Assembly: GCA_950097015.1 (NCBI GenBank)
Contig: CATNEN010000007.1
Coordinates: 5,570,001-5,634,000, forward strand
Origin: Macrostomum hystrix
Taxonomy: Eukaryota > Platyhelminthes > Macrostomidae
Direction: 5' to 3'
Length of the DNA stretch: 64,000 nt
A model generated the notes under the pieces. The model worked only from the letters and a program-made list of their open reading frames with translations, ran no database searches and had not been told where the DNA came from. This document shows, piece by piece, positions 10,917 to 23,858 of this stretch. The translations under genes and the position numbers were made by a program. Numbering within the stretch: the stretch's first letter is position 1; each line of letters begins with the position of its first letter.

Positions 10917-13900
10917 CAAAACCGCCCACGCAAACTGGCATTTAGTTTGTGACTACCCCACAGCCAGACTGTCATTTAGTTTGTGACTACCCCACAGCCA
11001 GACTGGCATTTAGTTTGTGACTACCCAACACCCAGACTGTCATTTAGTTTGTGACTACCCCACACCCAGACTGTCATTTAGTTTATGACTACCCAACACC
11101 CAAACTGTCATTTAGTTTGTGACTACCCCACACCCAAACTGTTATTTAGTTTGTGACTACCCCACACCCAAACTGTCATTTAGTTTGTGACTACCCCACA
11201 CCCAGACTGTCATTTAGTTTGTGACTACCCCACACCCAAACTGTCATTTAGTTTGTGACTACCCAACACCCAGACTGTCATTTAGTTTGTGACTACCCCA
11301 CACCCAAACTGTCATTTAGTTTGTGACTACCCCACACCCAAACTGTCATTTAGTTTGTGACTACCCCACACCCAGACTGTCATTTAGTTTGTGACTACCC
11401 AACACCCAAACTGTCATTTAGTTTGTGACTACCCAACACCCAAACTGTTATTTAGTTTATGACTCCCCCACACCCAAACTGTTATTTAGTTTATGACTAC
11501 CCAACACCCAGACTGGCATTTAGTTTGTGACTACCCAACACCCAGACTTTCATTTAGTTTGTGACTACCCCACACCCAAACTGTTATTTAGTTTATGACT
11601 ACCCAACACCCAGACTGGCATTTAGTTTGTGACTACCCCACACCCAAACTGTTATTTAGTTTATGACTACCCCACACCCAGACTGTCATTTAGTTTATGA
11701 CTACCCCACACCCAGACTGTTATTTAGTTTATGACCACCCCACACCCAGACTGTCATTTAGTTTGTGACTACCCCACACCCAGACTGTCATTTAGTTTGT
11801 GACTACCCCACACCCAGACTGTTATTTAGTTTGTGACTACCCCACACCCAGACTGTTATTTAGTTTGTGACTACCCCACACCCAAACTGTCATTTAGTTT
11901 GTGACTACCCCACACCCAGACTGTCATTTAGTTTATGACTACGCCACACCCAGACTGTCATTTAGTTTGTGACTACCCCACACCCAGACTGTCATTTAGT
12001 TTGTGACTACCCCACACCCAGACTGTCATTTAGTTTGTGACTACCCCACACCCAAACTGTTATTTAGTTTGTGACTACCCCACACCCAAACTGTTATTTA
12101 GTTTGTGACTACCCCACACCCAGACTGTCATTTAGTTTGTGACTACCCCACACCCAAACTGTTATTTAGTTTGTGACTACCCCACACCCAGACTGTTATT
12201 TAGTTTGTGACTACCCCACACCCAAACTGTCATTTAGTTTGTGACTACCCCACACCCAGACTGTCATTTAGTTTGTGACTACCCCACACCCAAACTGTCA
12301 TTTAGTTTGTGACTACCCCACACCCAAACTGTCATTTAGTTTGTGACTACCCCACACCCAGACTGTCATTTAGTTTGTGACTACCCAACACCCAAACTGT
12401 CATTTAGTTTGTGACTACCCAACACCCAGACTGTCATTTAGTTTGTGACTACCCCACACCCAAACTGTCATTTAGTTTGTGACTACCCCACACCCAGACT
12501 GTCATTTAGTTTGTGACTACCCCACACCCAAACTGTCATTTAGTTTGTGACTACCCCACACCCAAACTGTCATTTAGTTTGTGACTACCCCACACCCAAA
12601 CTGTTATTTAGTTTGTGACTACCCCACACCCAAACTGTCATTTAGTTTGTGACTACCCCACACCCAGACTGTCATTTAGTTTGTGACTACCCAACACCCA
12701 AACTGTCATTTAGTTTGTGACTACCCAACACCCAGACTGTCATTTAGTTTGTGACTACCCCACACCCAGACTGTCATTTAGTTTGTGACTACCCCACACC
12801 CAGACTGTCATTTAGTTTGTGACTACCCCACACCCAGACTGTCATTTAGTTTGTGACTACCCCACACCCAAACTGTTATTTAGTTTGTGACTACCCAACA
12901 CCCAGACTGTTATTTAGTTTGTGACTACCCCACACCCAAACTGTCATTTAGTTTGAGACTACCCCACACCCAAACTGTTATTTAGTTTGTGACTACCCCA
13001 CACCCAAACTGTCATTTAGTTTGTGACTACCCCACACCCAAACTGTCATTTAGTTTGTGACTACCCCACACCCAGACTGTCATTTAGTTTGTGACTACCC
13101 AACACCCAAACTGTCATTTAGTTTGTGACTACCCAACACCCAGACTGTCATTTAGTTTGTGACTACCCCACACCCAAACTGTTATTTAGTTTGTGACTAC
13201 CCCACACCCAGACTGTCATTTAGTTTGTGACTACCCCACACCCAAACTGTCATTTAGTTTGTGACTACCCCACACCCAAATTGTCATTTAGTTTGTGACT
13301 ACCCCACACCCAGACTGTCATTTAGTTTGTGACTACCCAACACCCAAACTGTCATTTAGTTTGTGACTACCCAACACCCAGACTGTCATTTAGTTTGTGA
13401 CTACCCCACACCCAAACTGTTATTTAGTTTGTGACTACCCCACACCCAGACTGTCATTTAGTTTGTGACTACCCCACACCCAAACTGTTATTTAGTTTGT
13501 GACTACCCAACACCCAGACTGTTATTTAGTTTGTGACTACCCCACACCCAAACTGTCATTTAGTTTGAGACTACCCAACACCCAGACTGTCATTTAGTTT
13601 GAGACTACCCAACACCCAGACTGTTATTTAGTTTGTGACTACCCCACACCCAGACTGTTATTTAGTTTGTGACTACCCCACACCCAGACTGTTATTTAGT
13701 TTGTGACTACCCCACACCCAAACTGTCATTTAGTTTGAGACTACCCAACACCCAGACTGTCATTTAGTTTATGACTACCCAACACCCAGACTGTCATTTA
13801 GTTTATGACTACCCAACACCCAGACTGTCATTTAGTTTAGTACTACCCCACACCCAAACTGTTATTTAGTTTATGACTACACCACACCCAGACTGTCATT

Positions 13901-14137
13901 TAGTTTATGACTACACCACACCCAGACTGTCATTTAGTTTATGACTACACCACACCCAGACTGTCATTTAGTTTGTGACTACCCCACACCCAGACTGTCA
14001 TTTAGTTTGTGACTACCCCACACCCAGACTGTCATTTAGTTTATGACTACCCAACACCCAGACTGTCATTTAGTTTGAGACTACCCCACACCCAGACTGT
14101 CATTTAGTTTATGACTACCCCACACCCAGACTGTCCT
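10917..14137. repeat. 34-bp satellite array, about 94 copies, 3.2 kb
   Basis: The largest array in the window. Each 34-bp monomer holds CATTTAGTTTGTGACTACCC followed by (C/A)ACACCCA(G/A)ACTG(T). Variation is concentrated at four positions: GTC/GTT before ATTTAG, GTG/ATG/GAG in GTGACT, CCAC/CAAC, and CAGACT/CAAACT. The same ordered run of variants recurs at 12380, 12686, 13094 and 13332, offsets that are all multiples of 34, so blocks of monomers have been copied within the array. Edge monomers (ACAGCC at the left, ACACCACACC at the right) are more diverged. Confidence 0.98.
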
Positions 14138-14825
14138 TTATTCGGTCAAATGTTCATTTCTAAATTCTTGTCGCCTTTATTTTTAAACATTGAAATTCAA
14201 CGAAGCAGTAGTCAATTTATTTCTGTTGCAATGAGCAAATGCCATGCCATTGTAAATGTGATAAACTGGTGTACAGCAGCAGCAGCAGCAGACGGAGGGG
14301 CCGGACAGTGATAGAGCCCTTCAATTGAATAAAACTTTTCTGCATCTCTTTTTCTGAAAAAAAAACTGGTAAAAGAGGCCGCTGCAAAGGCTATCTTCTG
14401 CAACATGCAATTGCACTTCTGACGGTTGAAAGCAGCAGCACACAGATTTTTGCATTTCGCATCTGTTTTGGAACACACGACCCGCTCGGCTTTCGCCCGA
14501 AAGTTTTTCCCGCATCCGATTGTTGATCATAAATTCTTTCCGTCCCCTACCGCTCTTCCTGTCCCTGTTTTGCAATATTCCACGTGTGCAGCGACTTCCT
14601 GCGACCCGCTACACATTGTTGAGGGCGAATTCAGGTGGGTTGGAGAATGAGAGGCTGCGGCAGCCCCAGGGTTATTGATGACACGCCGCCAAACACTCGT
14701 GACCCTACCCCCCTATGAGCGGGTAGCGCAGGGGAAAACTCGGAAATGAATGGAGGACAGCAAAAGGAATTAGAAAGGAACCACTTTATCAGCGCGACAG
14801 CCTAAGCTATTGTGTGCCTAGAGTG
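14138..14825. other. Intergenic, no gene recognised
   Basis: Contains an (AGC)6 run near 14277-14291. Open frames of 66-88 codons overlap one another and have no motif. Confidence 0.45.
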
Positions 14826-15728
14826 TTTCTGTGGTCTTGTGTAATTGTGTTCTTGAAAGAGTACCTGTGTGCGTACACTAGTGTGTTCTTGAGTGAGTAC
14901 ACTAGTGTGTACCTGTGTGCGTACACTAGTGTATTCTTGAGTGAGTATACTGGTGTGTACCTGTGTGCATACAATGGTGTGTACTTGCGTGCTTGCACTA
15001 GTGTGTACTTTGATTGCTTACACTAGTGTGTTTACACTAAGCGATTAAAGTACACACTAGTGTAAGCGATTAAAGTACACACTAGTGTAAGCGATTAAAG
15101 TACACACTAGTGTAAGCGATTAAAGTACACACTAGTGTAAGCGATTAGAGTACACACTAGTGTAAGCGATTAAAGTACACACTAGTGTAAGCGATTAAAG
15201 TACACACTAGTGTAAGCAATTAAAGTACACACTAGTGTAAGCGATTAAAGTACACACTAGTGTAAGCAATTAAAGTACACACTAGTGTAAGCGATTAAAG
15301 TACACACTAGTGTAAGCGAATTAAAGTACACACTAGTGTAAGCGATTAAAGTACACACTAGTGTAAGCGATTAAAGTACACACTAGTGTAAGCAATTAAA
15401 GTACACACTAGTGTAAGCGATTAAAGTACACACTAGTGTAAGCAATTAAAGTACACACTAGTGTAAGCGATTAAAGTACACACTAGTGTAAGCAATTAAA
15501 GTACACACTAGTGTAAGCGATTAAAGTACACACTAGTGTAAGCAATTAAAGTACACACTAGTGTAAGCGATTAAAGTACACACTAGTGTAAGCGATTAAA
15601 GTACACACTAGTGTAAGCGAATTAAAGTACACACTAGTGTAAGCGATTAAAGTACACACTAGTGTAAGCAATTAAAGTACACACTAGTGCAAGCACGCAA
15701 GTACACACCATTGTATGCACACAGGTAC
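14826..15728. repeat. 25-bp palindrome-bearing array enclosed by a 75-bp inverted repeat
   Basis: From about 15035 to 15690 the unit is GCGATTAAAGTACACACTAG plus TGTAA, 25 bp, about 26 copies, with GCAATT and GCGAATT variants. Every unit contains the 10-bp palindrome ACACTAGTGT. The left arm 14957-15031 and the right arm 15654-15728 are reverse complements over 75 bp with one mismatch. Left of that, 14826-14956 is an irregular array of GTACACTAGTGTGT and CTTGAGTGAG words. The left arm is thus array sequence in inverted orientation. Confidence 0.93.
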
Positions 15729-16367
15729 ATCGTATGCATGTATGCATCGACCCGAAGGGGTGGGTGCGAAGGGTTCAGAGGTCTAGAAAAGTGGCGTGAC
15801 GCGATTGGCCAAAAAATATGATGCTTGCCAATAAAAAACAGGACTATTAATCGAGCGATAAAACAAAAACAAAAATGCGCCTTTAAACCAGCGTACACTA
15901 GAGTTCAAATTTTGTTTACGTGTGTGCATTAGTTTGTATTTTAATTTGTGTTTTTTCTGTGCACACTTAGTGTACTTGTGTAAATTTGTTTGCTCAACTG
16001 TGTATACGTACAAGTAGTGGCGAAATTACTTTAAAAAGTTAAATTTCCAGAATAATAAACTGACAAGACTCAAAACGAAGATTATTTGTTTTATTTAATT
16101 AATATTCTGTTGGTTTTAGGCAATCAAAAAATGATCGACAGTAATTTTTTTTACAATTGACATAATAAATTGGTTTTTACTTTGGAAAACTGTATTTGGG
16201 GTTGACATCAATCATTTTAGCCAGAATTCGCCCCAACAGAATTGCGGCTTAAAGATTTCCATTATCGAGATTGCTCCATTGAAGCCGCAGAAAGCAGCTC
16301 TGCAATATCTGCCCCGAGTCTCCAAGTTGACAATCTTCTTTGTTCATCAGCATGTCAATATTGCTTC
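15729..16367. other. Intergenic, no gene recognised
   Basis: AT-rich in its right part. Nothing recognisable. Confidence 0.5.
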
Positions 16368-16855
16368 TCTCTCAGTCCCTTCTCTCTCAGTCCCTTCTCT
16401 CTCAGTCCCTTCTCTCCCAGTCCGTTCTCTCTCAGTCCCTTCTCTCTCCAGTCCCTTCTCTCCCAGTCCCTTCTCTCCCAGTCCCTTCTCTCCCAGTCCC
16501 TTCTCTCTCAGTCCCTTCTCTCCCAGTCCCTTCTCTCCCAGTCCCTTCTCTCCCAGTCCCTTCTCTCTCAGTCCCTTCTCTCCCAGTCCCTTCTCTCCCA
16601 GTCCCTTCTCTCTCAGTCCCTTCTCTCCCAGTCCCTTCTCTCTCAGTCCCTTCTCTCTCAGTCCCTTCTCTCTCAGTCCCTTCTCTCTCAGTCCCTTCTC
16701 TCTCAGTCCCTTCTCTCTCAGTCCCTTCTCTCTCAGTCCCTTCTCTCTCAGTCCCTTCTCTCCCAGTCCCTTCTCTCCCAGTCCCTTCTCTCCCAGTCCC
16801 TTCTCTCTCAGTCCCTTCTCTCCCAGTCCCTTCTCTCTCTCAGTCCCTTCTCTCC
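16368..16855. repeat. 15-bp pyrimidine-rich minisatellite (CAGTCCCTTCTCTCT), about 32 copies
   Basis: Units end in CTCTCT or CTCCC. The period is a multiple of three and stop-free, so four long open frames (QSLLSQSLLS, PFSLSPFS and others) cross it; none is credible as protein. Confidence 0.97.
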
Positions 16856-17169
16856 CTGGCAGCAGCAGCAGCTTCATCACTCTTTCCGTCGTTCCTCTAC
16901 CCCACAACTCAGGTGTGCAAGGATCGGGAAAATTATATTTAGACTATTTTTCTTCCTGAGTGGGATATTTTCAGAGCACTCTACGAGTCGCTTCCTTTGA
17001 CTGTTTTCTTTTAGGGGACCTCGTGAAGTTCAGTTTCTTTTTCTGCTACGCAAATCATATTCGTTACACACTTCTCTTGCACCCTGGTGCAAAGAACTTC
17101 TGCAATTTCTAGGCGCAAATTAGCAAGGTCAAGTTGGACGAAGCAGATTAATACTTGACATGGAATAGG

Positions 17170-17530
17170 TGAGAGTGAACAAGAGTAGCGTCTTCAAGTG
17201 TGAGAGTGAACAGGGAAAGCGTGAGAGTGACCAGGGGAAGTGTGAGAGTGACCAGGGAAAGTGTGAGAGTGACCAGGGAAAGTGTGAGAGTGACCAGGGA
17301 AAGTGTGAGAGTGACCAGGGAAAGTGTGAGAGTGACCAGGGAAAGTGTGAGAATGACCAGGGAAAGTGTGAGAGTGAATAGGGAAAGTGTGAGTGTGAAT
17401 AGGGAAAGTGTGAGAGTGAATAGGGAAAGTGTGAGAGTGAATAGGGAAAGCGTGAGAGTGAAGAAGGAAGTGTGAGAGTGACCAGGGAAAGTGTGAGAGT
17501 GACCAGGGAAAGCGTGAGAGTGATATCGTG
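17170..17530. repeat. 21-bp minisatellite (GTGAGAGTGACCAGGGAAAG), about 17 copies
   Basis: Alternates between a GACCAGGG type and a GAATAGGG type, with the second clustered at 17370-17460. The period is a multiple of three, giving the artefactual CESDQGK repeat. Confidence 0.95.
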
Positions 17531-18055
17531 AGTTTCACGAACTCTTCATCTGGCAAGGGAGAGTGAAATACCAGTGAGAGGACTTGAGAGCAGTACTCTT
17601 ATTTTCATCTTCTCAGGAAAATAATAGGAAAGCTGCATCGCGAGACCACATATCAGTTGGTGTGTCACCAATGGGAAATGAATTTCGATTTGCAGAATAT
17701 CACAGATCACCGCGGGCCAAAATGGGAGAATCCATCATTCCGCAGCGATCTAGGCTGGCGCACTGTTAGGCACTGCCTGGCCGTGAAGTGGCAGCGGACG
17801 GATTGGAAGCTCAGATTAGTGGCTGCTGAATCGAGGAGGACAGCCTCGGGTGGGGGGAGGAGCGGAGAGGCGGTGAAGGATGAAGGAGCACAAACAGAGG
17901 GCTTTCTGGCACCGACTGTTTGGCTAGGGATAGGTGAGTGGCGCATTGGGGAGACCTGACACTTCAGTCGAAACTGGCGTGAGTTTATTTCTTTGCAGAT
18001 CTGATAAATCAATTCGTAGGGGCTACTTAAAGAGCAGAAGAGCGAGCAGGAATTC
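17531..18055. other. Intergenic, no gene recognised
   Basis: Overlapping 61-116-codon open frames on both strands at 17584-18057, with no motif that I recognise. Nothing else seen. Confidence 0.4.
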
Positions 18056-18645
18056 ATAAGAGTCTTTCGGGGAGAGAACGAGAGAGGATAGAAAATGAGA
18101 GGGGAGAACTAGAAAAAGAGAAGTCGATGGAGGAGAGAACGTGAGGGGGAGAGAATGATGGGGGGCACATAACGAGGGAGAACGAGAGTTTGGAGATGTA
18201 GAAGAGAGCGAGAAAGGAGAACGAGAAGGAGAAAAGGGAGGAGTGAATGTGACAAGAGAGAATGATAGCGGCAGAAAAAGAAATAGTGAGAACGAGAGGG
18301 AGGAGAGAACTAGAGGGAGGAGAGAACGAGAGGGAGGAGAGAACGAGAGGGAGGAGAGAACTAGAGGGAGGAGAGAACTAGAGGAAGGAGAGAACTAGAG
18401 GAAGGAGAGAACTAGAGGGAGGAGAGAACTAGAGGGAGGAGAGAACTAGAGGGAGGAGAGAACTAGAGGAAGGAGAGAACTAGAGGAAGGAGAGAACTAG
18501 AGGAAGGAGAGAAATAGAGGAGGAGAGAACTAGAGGGAGGAGAGAACTACAGGAGGAGGGAACTAGAGGGAGGAGGGAACGAGATGTTAAGGGAACAACA
18601 GAGGGAGAGCGAGAGGGAGAGAACGAGAGGGAGGACTCCGTTGGG
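18056..18645. repeat. 17-bp purine-rich minisatellite (AGGGAGGAGAGAACTAG)
   Basis: Well ordered from about 18290 to 18590 and irregular on the left, where GAGAGAACGAGAG words degrade. The plus strand is almost all purine. Confidence 0.92.
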
Positions 18646-19107
18646 AGTATACTGACGATCTGTGCTGTTTTACCAGAATTTTTCATAAGAGACTTCATCA
18701 TTTAGGCGTTTAGGCAGTGTCTTAGGCAGAATGAAAATGCCGCAGAGAATCAGCTTTCAAGGTGAAAGCTTCGCTGCAGATGTGAAGAAGCAAAACAGGT
18801 AAGAGAGTGAAGAGCTCGCCACAGTCAGGCTGTAGTTGTGTCAATTATTAGATTGCGAAAGTTACCCTCAGTTGACAGGTGAGCAGCTGGAGTCAAGGCT
18901 CGATTTGGTCGACCGTGCTTCGCACGGGTGTCGTGTGTCAGCAGGTATTCAGTTTCAGATTGACAATTCGAGAAACTGTGTATTTTGATTAGGTTAGACT
19001 TTGGACGAAAAGAACGATCATTCCGCGACGTGAGATTTTGGGAAGGTGAGATTATTGGATGTAGAGATTTTTAAAGGGCCGGGGATTTAGTCAAATACTG
19101 TCAAAGT
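18646..19107. other. Intergenic, no gene recognised
   Basis: Nothing recognisable. Confidence 0.5.
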
Positions 19108-19146
19108 CTGACTGTCTGACTGTCTGTCTGTCTGTCTGTCTATCTA

Positions 19147-19207
<61 letters not shown>

Positions 19208-19213
19208 CTGTCC

Positions 19214-19257
<44 letters not shown>

Positions 19258-19268
19258 GCCTGTCTGTA
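19108..19268. repeat. (CTGT)n microsatellite
   Basis: About 40 units of CTGT with CCGT, CTAT and CTGC variants, resembling the array at 7911-8089. Confidence 0.97.
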
Positions 19269-19845
19269 CTTCAAAGGAAATTCAGAAAAGCTGAAAGGGT
19301 GTCCACTGAGTTTCCGTCAGCAGCAAGGTATTGGCCCCCCCGGTCCGTGTCAGCCCATGTCCACACCGTAGAATTGCTAATTCTGTTGCTGCTGCCGACT
19401 TCCCAGGAATCCAGTTGATTTCTCCGAATCACCTGGACTGCAGGAGTCAGAAATCATTTATTTTCACTTTTTTCTCCAGCAAGTTCACACAGTCGAGTCT
19501 CCAGTTGCCACTGCTGGCGGTTAATGTTACTTCAGGCTTCCGCCCCAAGTGCCGAGGTCAGGATTGATGAGTTGCGTGGGACAGGACTTTCGCTGAGAGA
19601 TATTTCACTCTTAGCTGCGTGGGTCCCTCAGGGTGACGGAGAGAAAATAAAAGAAAAAATATGGCTCGTTCTCAGGCCAGGACGGCTAGAGAGATTAGAA
19701 AGGTTATTCAATCAAGGTAAAGTAAAGAAAAATGGGAGTTTTTGAGAACCAAACAAGGGGAGCTGAACAAACTGAAGAGAGCGCCAGTGTAACAGGTGAA
19801 GGTGTCTGCGGAGAAAGTGTCAGGGGAGACGGAAAACTGTTTCTA
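19269..19845. other. Intergenic, no gene recognised
   Basis: Short open frames of 73-78 codons at 19331-19745 without recognisable motifs. Confidence 0.45.
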
Positions 19846-20262
19846 GCAAAGATGGTTTCTAGGAAAGATTGTTTCTAAGAAAGATGGTTTCTAGAAATGA
19901 TAGTTTCTAGGAAAGCGGTTTTGTAGGAAAGAGGGTTTCTAGGAAAGATGGTTTCAACGAAAGAGGGTTTCTAGGAAGGAGGGTTTCTAGGAAGGAGGGT
20001 TTCTAGGAAAGAGGGTTTCTAGGAAAGTGGGTTTGTAGGAAAGAGGGTGTCAGAGGAAGAGGGTGCGAAGGTAAGACGGTGTAAGGGCATGAGGGTGTCA
20101 GGGGAAGAGGGTGTCAGGGGAAGAGGGTCTCAGGGGAAGAGGGTGTCAGGGGAAGAGGGTGTCAGGGGAAGAGGGTGTCAGGGGAAGAGGGTGTCAGGGG
20201 AAGAGGGTGTCAGGGGAAGAGGGTGTCAGGGGAAGAGGGTGTCAGGTGAAGAGGGTGGCTGT
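19846..20262. repeat. Two abutting 16-bp arrays that look like one diverged family
   Basis: The left half (to about 20045) is built on GTTTCTAGGAAAGAGG and the right half on GTGTCAGGGGAAGAGG. The two units are the same length and differ at four positions, so the right, more homogeneous half probably arose from a variant of the left. Confidence 0.9.
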
Positions 20263-21612
20263 CAAATGAGAAGTGGTCAATTATAAGAAGTGGTTGTGAT
20301 CTGATTCGAAGCCGCAATTGAGGGGGTTGTTGAAATGCTGTAAAAGATGAATAATCTCAAAATGGGGCTGAACCTGACGGACTGTCAGCATTCCTGAGCT
20401 TACTCAGGACATAAGCTGCGACAAGGCAATGGAAAGCAATTAAATTCCTTCATGATTATTTCATAAATTCAAACTGGTAGACAGAAAGTCTCCACTCCGT
20501 GTGTTACCGAAGGTTTGCCACGGCCGCAGAGTGTTTGTTCTGCGCTGAGACCCACGTAGGCGATTAAGTGGGGATTTTTTCGAACAAATAAAATCAGTCC
20601 CGCTATACTCATTAAGGCTGGCTGCGTGCACTTTTAATTTGCCGATTGATCGCGACAGCTTCAAACAGGGTCTCTCCTTCTGAGTCCGAGTCTGAGCAGC
20701 GGGAATGCGAAGTGGGGAACTTGGGATTTCGTCTTGGCAGATTTTAGCGCCGGACCGCTTTCGTGTTCGTAGCACTTTAGAAGCCTCTCATTACCTTCAT
20801 AACACTACCGTGAAGGCTCATTACAATATTCAAGGTCTGCTTACATTTTTAGAAAATCATTAAAGGTCTAAATTCTTGATTTTTAATTCTTAATACTTTA
20901 TTTTTAAGTTTGATAGTTTGATAGTTTGATATCTCATTACATTTTGTAATTATGTTGAAGTCTCACTAAATGATGTTTACTGATTACATTATGATGAAAT
21001 CTCATTAACATTATTCTGAAGACGGATTACACTACTTTAAGGTCTCTTAATAGCGCCAATTACATATCCTACGAGCATGTGTTTCAATAAATTCTATCTC
21101 ATTACATTCCTTTTTAAACCGGTGGGAATGTTTCACATAGCAACACAAATCACGGTGCTAACTTCTAACTCCGTGACAGTGTCCCGTGTTCCTCTCCGAG
21201 CAATCCCAAAGCTGCCTATAATATTCCAGTCAGCATCGATTTGCCAACGGTCTGGCGGTGTCCAGACACCACCCACCCCGCACTGACCCTGTTATCCCAA
21301 AGCCTGCTGCGACACATCCCATTCCCGGTGTTTGCTTCATTATTTTCCAATTTTGCCGGGCCCTGGTGGATAATGAGGACGAGGCAAGGCAGATTGCCAA
21401 TCAGAGAGAAAAATAGATCTGAGCATGGAAGCGGCCCTACTCCATCCATCTGTCATCGGAGCCTGTTTGAAGCAAGTCATTTCCTGTCGCCAGCGCGTAA
21501 ATACTAACTCTAATTGAAACTAATGAAAGCCTTGGAACCGACCCTGGAAATCTGCCGCTGATCAACAGCTTGCCGACCGCATGCGGAATTCTGTGAAAGT
21601 CATCTACACTGA
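20263..21612. other. Intergenic, no gene recognised
   Basis: AT-rich around 20800-21130. Open frames of 69-104 codons (20461-20775 minus, 21077-21507) lack motifs and splice context. Confidence 0.45.
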
Positions 21613-22820
21613 TTATTTCATAACTAGATCCCATATATATGACTAGATCCCAAATATATGACTAGATCCCAAATATATGACTAGATCCCAAATATATGAC
21701 TAGATCCCAAATATATGACTAGATGCCATCTATCTGCCTAGATCCCAATCTATCTGACTAGATCCCAAATATATGACTAGATCCCAAATATATGACTAGA
21801 TGCCATCTATCTGCCTAGATTCCATATATCTGCCTAGATTCCATCTATCTGCCTAGATTCCATCTATCTGACTAGATCCCATCTATCTGACTAGATCCCA
21901 TCTATCTGCCTAGATCCCATCTATCTGCCTAGATTCAACTATCTGCCTAGATTCCATCTATCTGCCTAGATGCCATCTATCTGACTAGATCCCATCTATC
22001 TGCCCAGATCCCATCTATCTGCCTAGATCCCATCTATCTGCCCAGATTCCATCTATCTGCCTAGATCCCATCTATCTGCCTAGATCCCATCTATCTGCCT
22101 AGATTCAATCTATCTGACTAGATCCTATCTGAATAGATGCCATCTTCAGGTGTTTCAGGGGTTTCAGGTGTTATGATTCAGGTATGAGGATTCGGATGAG
22201 AATTCAGTTGTGATGATTCAGGTGTGGAGATTCAGGTGTGGAGATTCAGGTGTGGAGATTCAGGTGTGGAGATTCAGGTGTGGAGATTCAGGTGTGGGGA
22301 TTCAGGTGTGGAGATTCAGTTTAGGATTGATTAGATCCTGAGTAGACCCCATCTTCTGTCTGAGTAGATCCCATCTTCACTCTGAGAAGATCCCATCTTC
22401 ACTCTGAGAAGATCCCATCTTCACTCTGAGAATGTCCCATCTTTACTCTGAGAATATCCCATCTTCACTCTGAGAATATCCCATCTTACTCTGAGAATAT
22501 CCCATCTTCACTCTGAGAATGTCCTATCTTCACTCTGAGAATGCCCCATCTTCAGTCTGAGAACATCCCATCTTCACTCTGAGAATATCCCATCTTTAGT
22601 CTGAGAAGATCCCATCTTCACTCTGAGAACATCCCATCTTCACTCTGAGAATGTCCTATCTTCACTCTGAGAATGTCCCATCTTCACTCTGAGAACATCC
22701 CATCTTCACTCTGAGAAGATCCCATCTTCACTCTGAGAATGATCCTATCTTCACTCTGAGAATGTCCCATCTTCAGTCTGAGAACATCCCATCTTCACTC
22801 TGAGAACATCCCATCTTTAC
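21613..22820. repeat. Chain of three minisatellites (19, 14 and 22 bp)
   Basis: 21613-22142: about 19-bp units with CTAGATCCCATCTATCTGC and CTAGATCCCAAATATATGA types. 22195-22325: GATTCAGGTGTGGA, 14 bp, about 9 copies. 22330-22820: 22-bp units with CTGAGAATATCCCATCTTCA. The first and third share GATCCCATCT, suggesting common origin. Confidence 0.93.
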
Positions 22821-23527
22821 TCTTTATCATATCCTTTTCGTTGCAGTTAGAGAAATGGTCACAAAACAATTCAAAAGGCAAAAGCAAGCAAGCAAATATT
22901 CTTCTCCGAATTTAGTAAAAAAGTGAAATATTTGTAATCGTCCAATTAATTATTCATAATGAATCCGGGCACTAATATAGCAAAATAGTCGGGTAAATCT
23001 TACAGGGTAGGTGAGCTGATTTGAGTGCCCACGCGCAAAGAAAAGCGGCATGCGTAGCAGGAGAGCAAGAAAAAAATGTCAACAAAAAGTACAACGAAAA
23101 TCAATAGGCCATGCACGATCGATACGCTTCCTCTTTCCCAGAAGGCAAGCTAAAAAATGGGGCAAAAAAGAAGCCTTTCCTCACAAGCAGTTATCACATT
23201 ACTGTTCGGGAAAAAAGCGATTCAAACAAAAACTAGCAGCACGTGCTAATGTGGGAAATTTAAATACAACTTTTTCTAACCAAAGTGAAGAGAAAATAAA
23301 TAGCAAGCTGAATTTTGTAAGACTACAAAAAAATCTGTACTGGCTACTTGTGACAGTAGCAGGAGACAGTTTCAGTTCAGACAATTTCTGTTAGAAATTC
23401 GGAATAGACATACAGAATATTTAATAAGCTCAGTCTCATGCGTATGTACAAAATTAAACGATTAGTGCCATATCCTGATAGCTCGTAACGATAAACAATG
23501 CGAATGTCTGGTGTTAATCGATTGATA
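22821..23527. other. Intergenic, no gene recognised
   Basis: A plus-strand open frame of 114 codons (23050-23394), Lys/Arg-rich at its start, has no recognised domain. Confidence 0.4.
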
Positions 23528-23858
23528 TTGGGGAGATGGGAGGGGAGTGAGGTGGGTGAGGAGTGAGGTGGGTGAGGAGTGAGGTGGGTAAGGAGTGAGG
23601 TGGGTGAGGAGTGAGGTGGGTGAGGAGTGAGGTGGGTGAGGAGTGAGATGGGTGAGGAGTCAGGTGGGTGAGGAGTAAGGTGGGTGAGGAGTTAGGAGAG
23701 AGAGGAGTGAGGTGGGTAAGGAGTGAGGTGGGTGAGGAGTGAGGTGGGTATGGAGTGAGGTGGGTGAGGAGTGAGGTGGGTGAGGAGTGAGGTGGGTGAG
23801 GAGTGAGGTGGGTAAGGAGTGAGGTGGGTGAGAAGTCAGGTGGGTGAGTTGAGTGACG
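23528..23858. repeat. 16-bp G-rich minisatellite (GTGAGGTGGGTGAGGA), about 20 copies
   Basis: Plus strand is G-rich and nearly free of C. Frequent GG and GGG runs give weak G-quadruplex potential. Open frames of the type HLTPHPPHSSPTS are artefacts. Confidence 0.95.

Noticed and set aside
10917-14137. CRISPR array
   Set aside because: Units are contiguous 34-bp copies without unique spacers, and the surrounding genes are spliced animal genes.
16242-17000. 252-codon QSLLS-repeat frame
   Set aside because: Artefact of a 15-bp pyrimidine array, with matching open frames on both strands.
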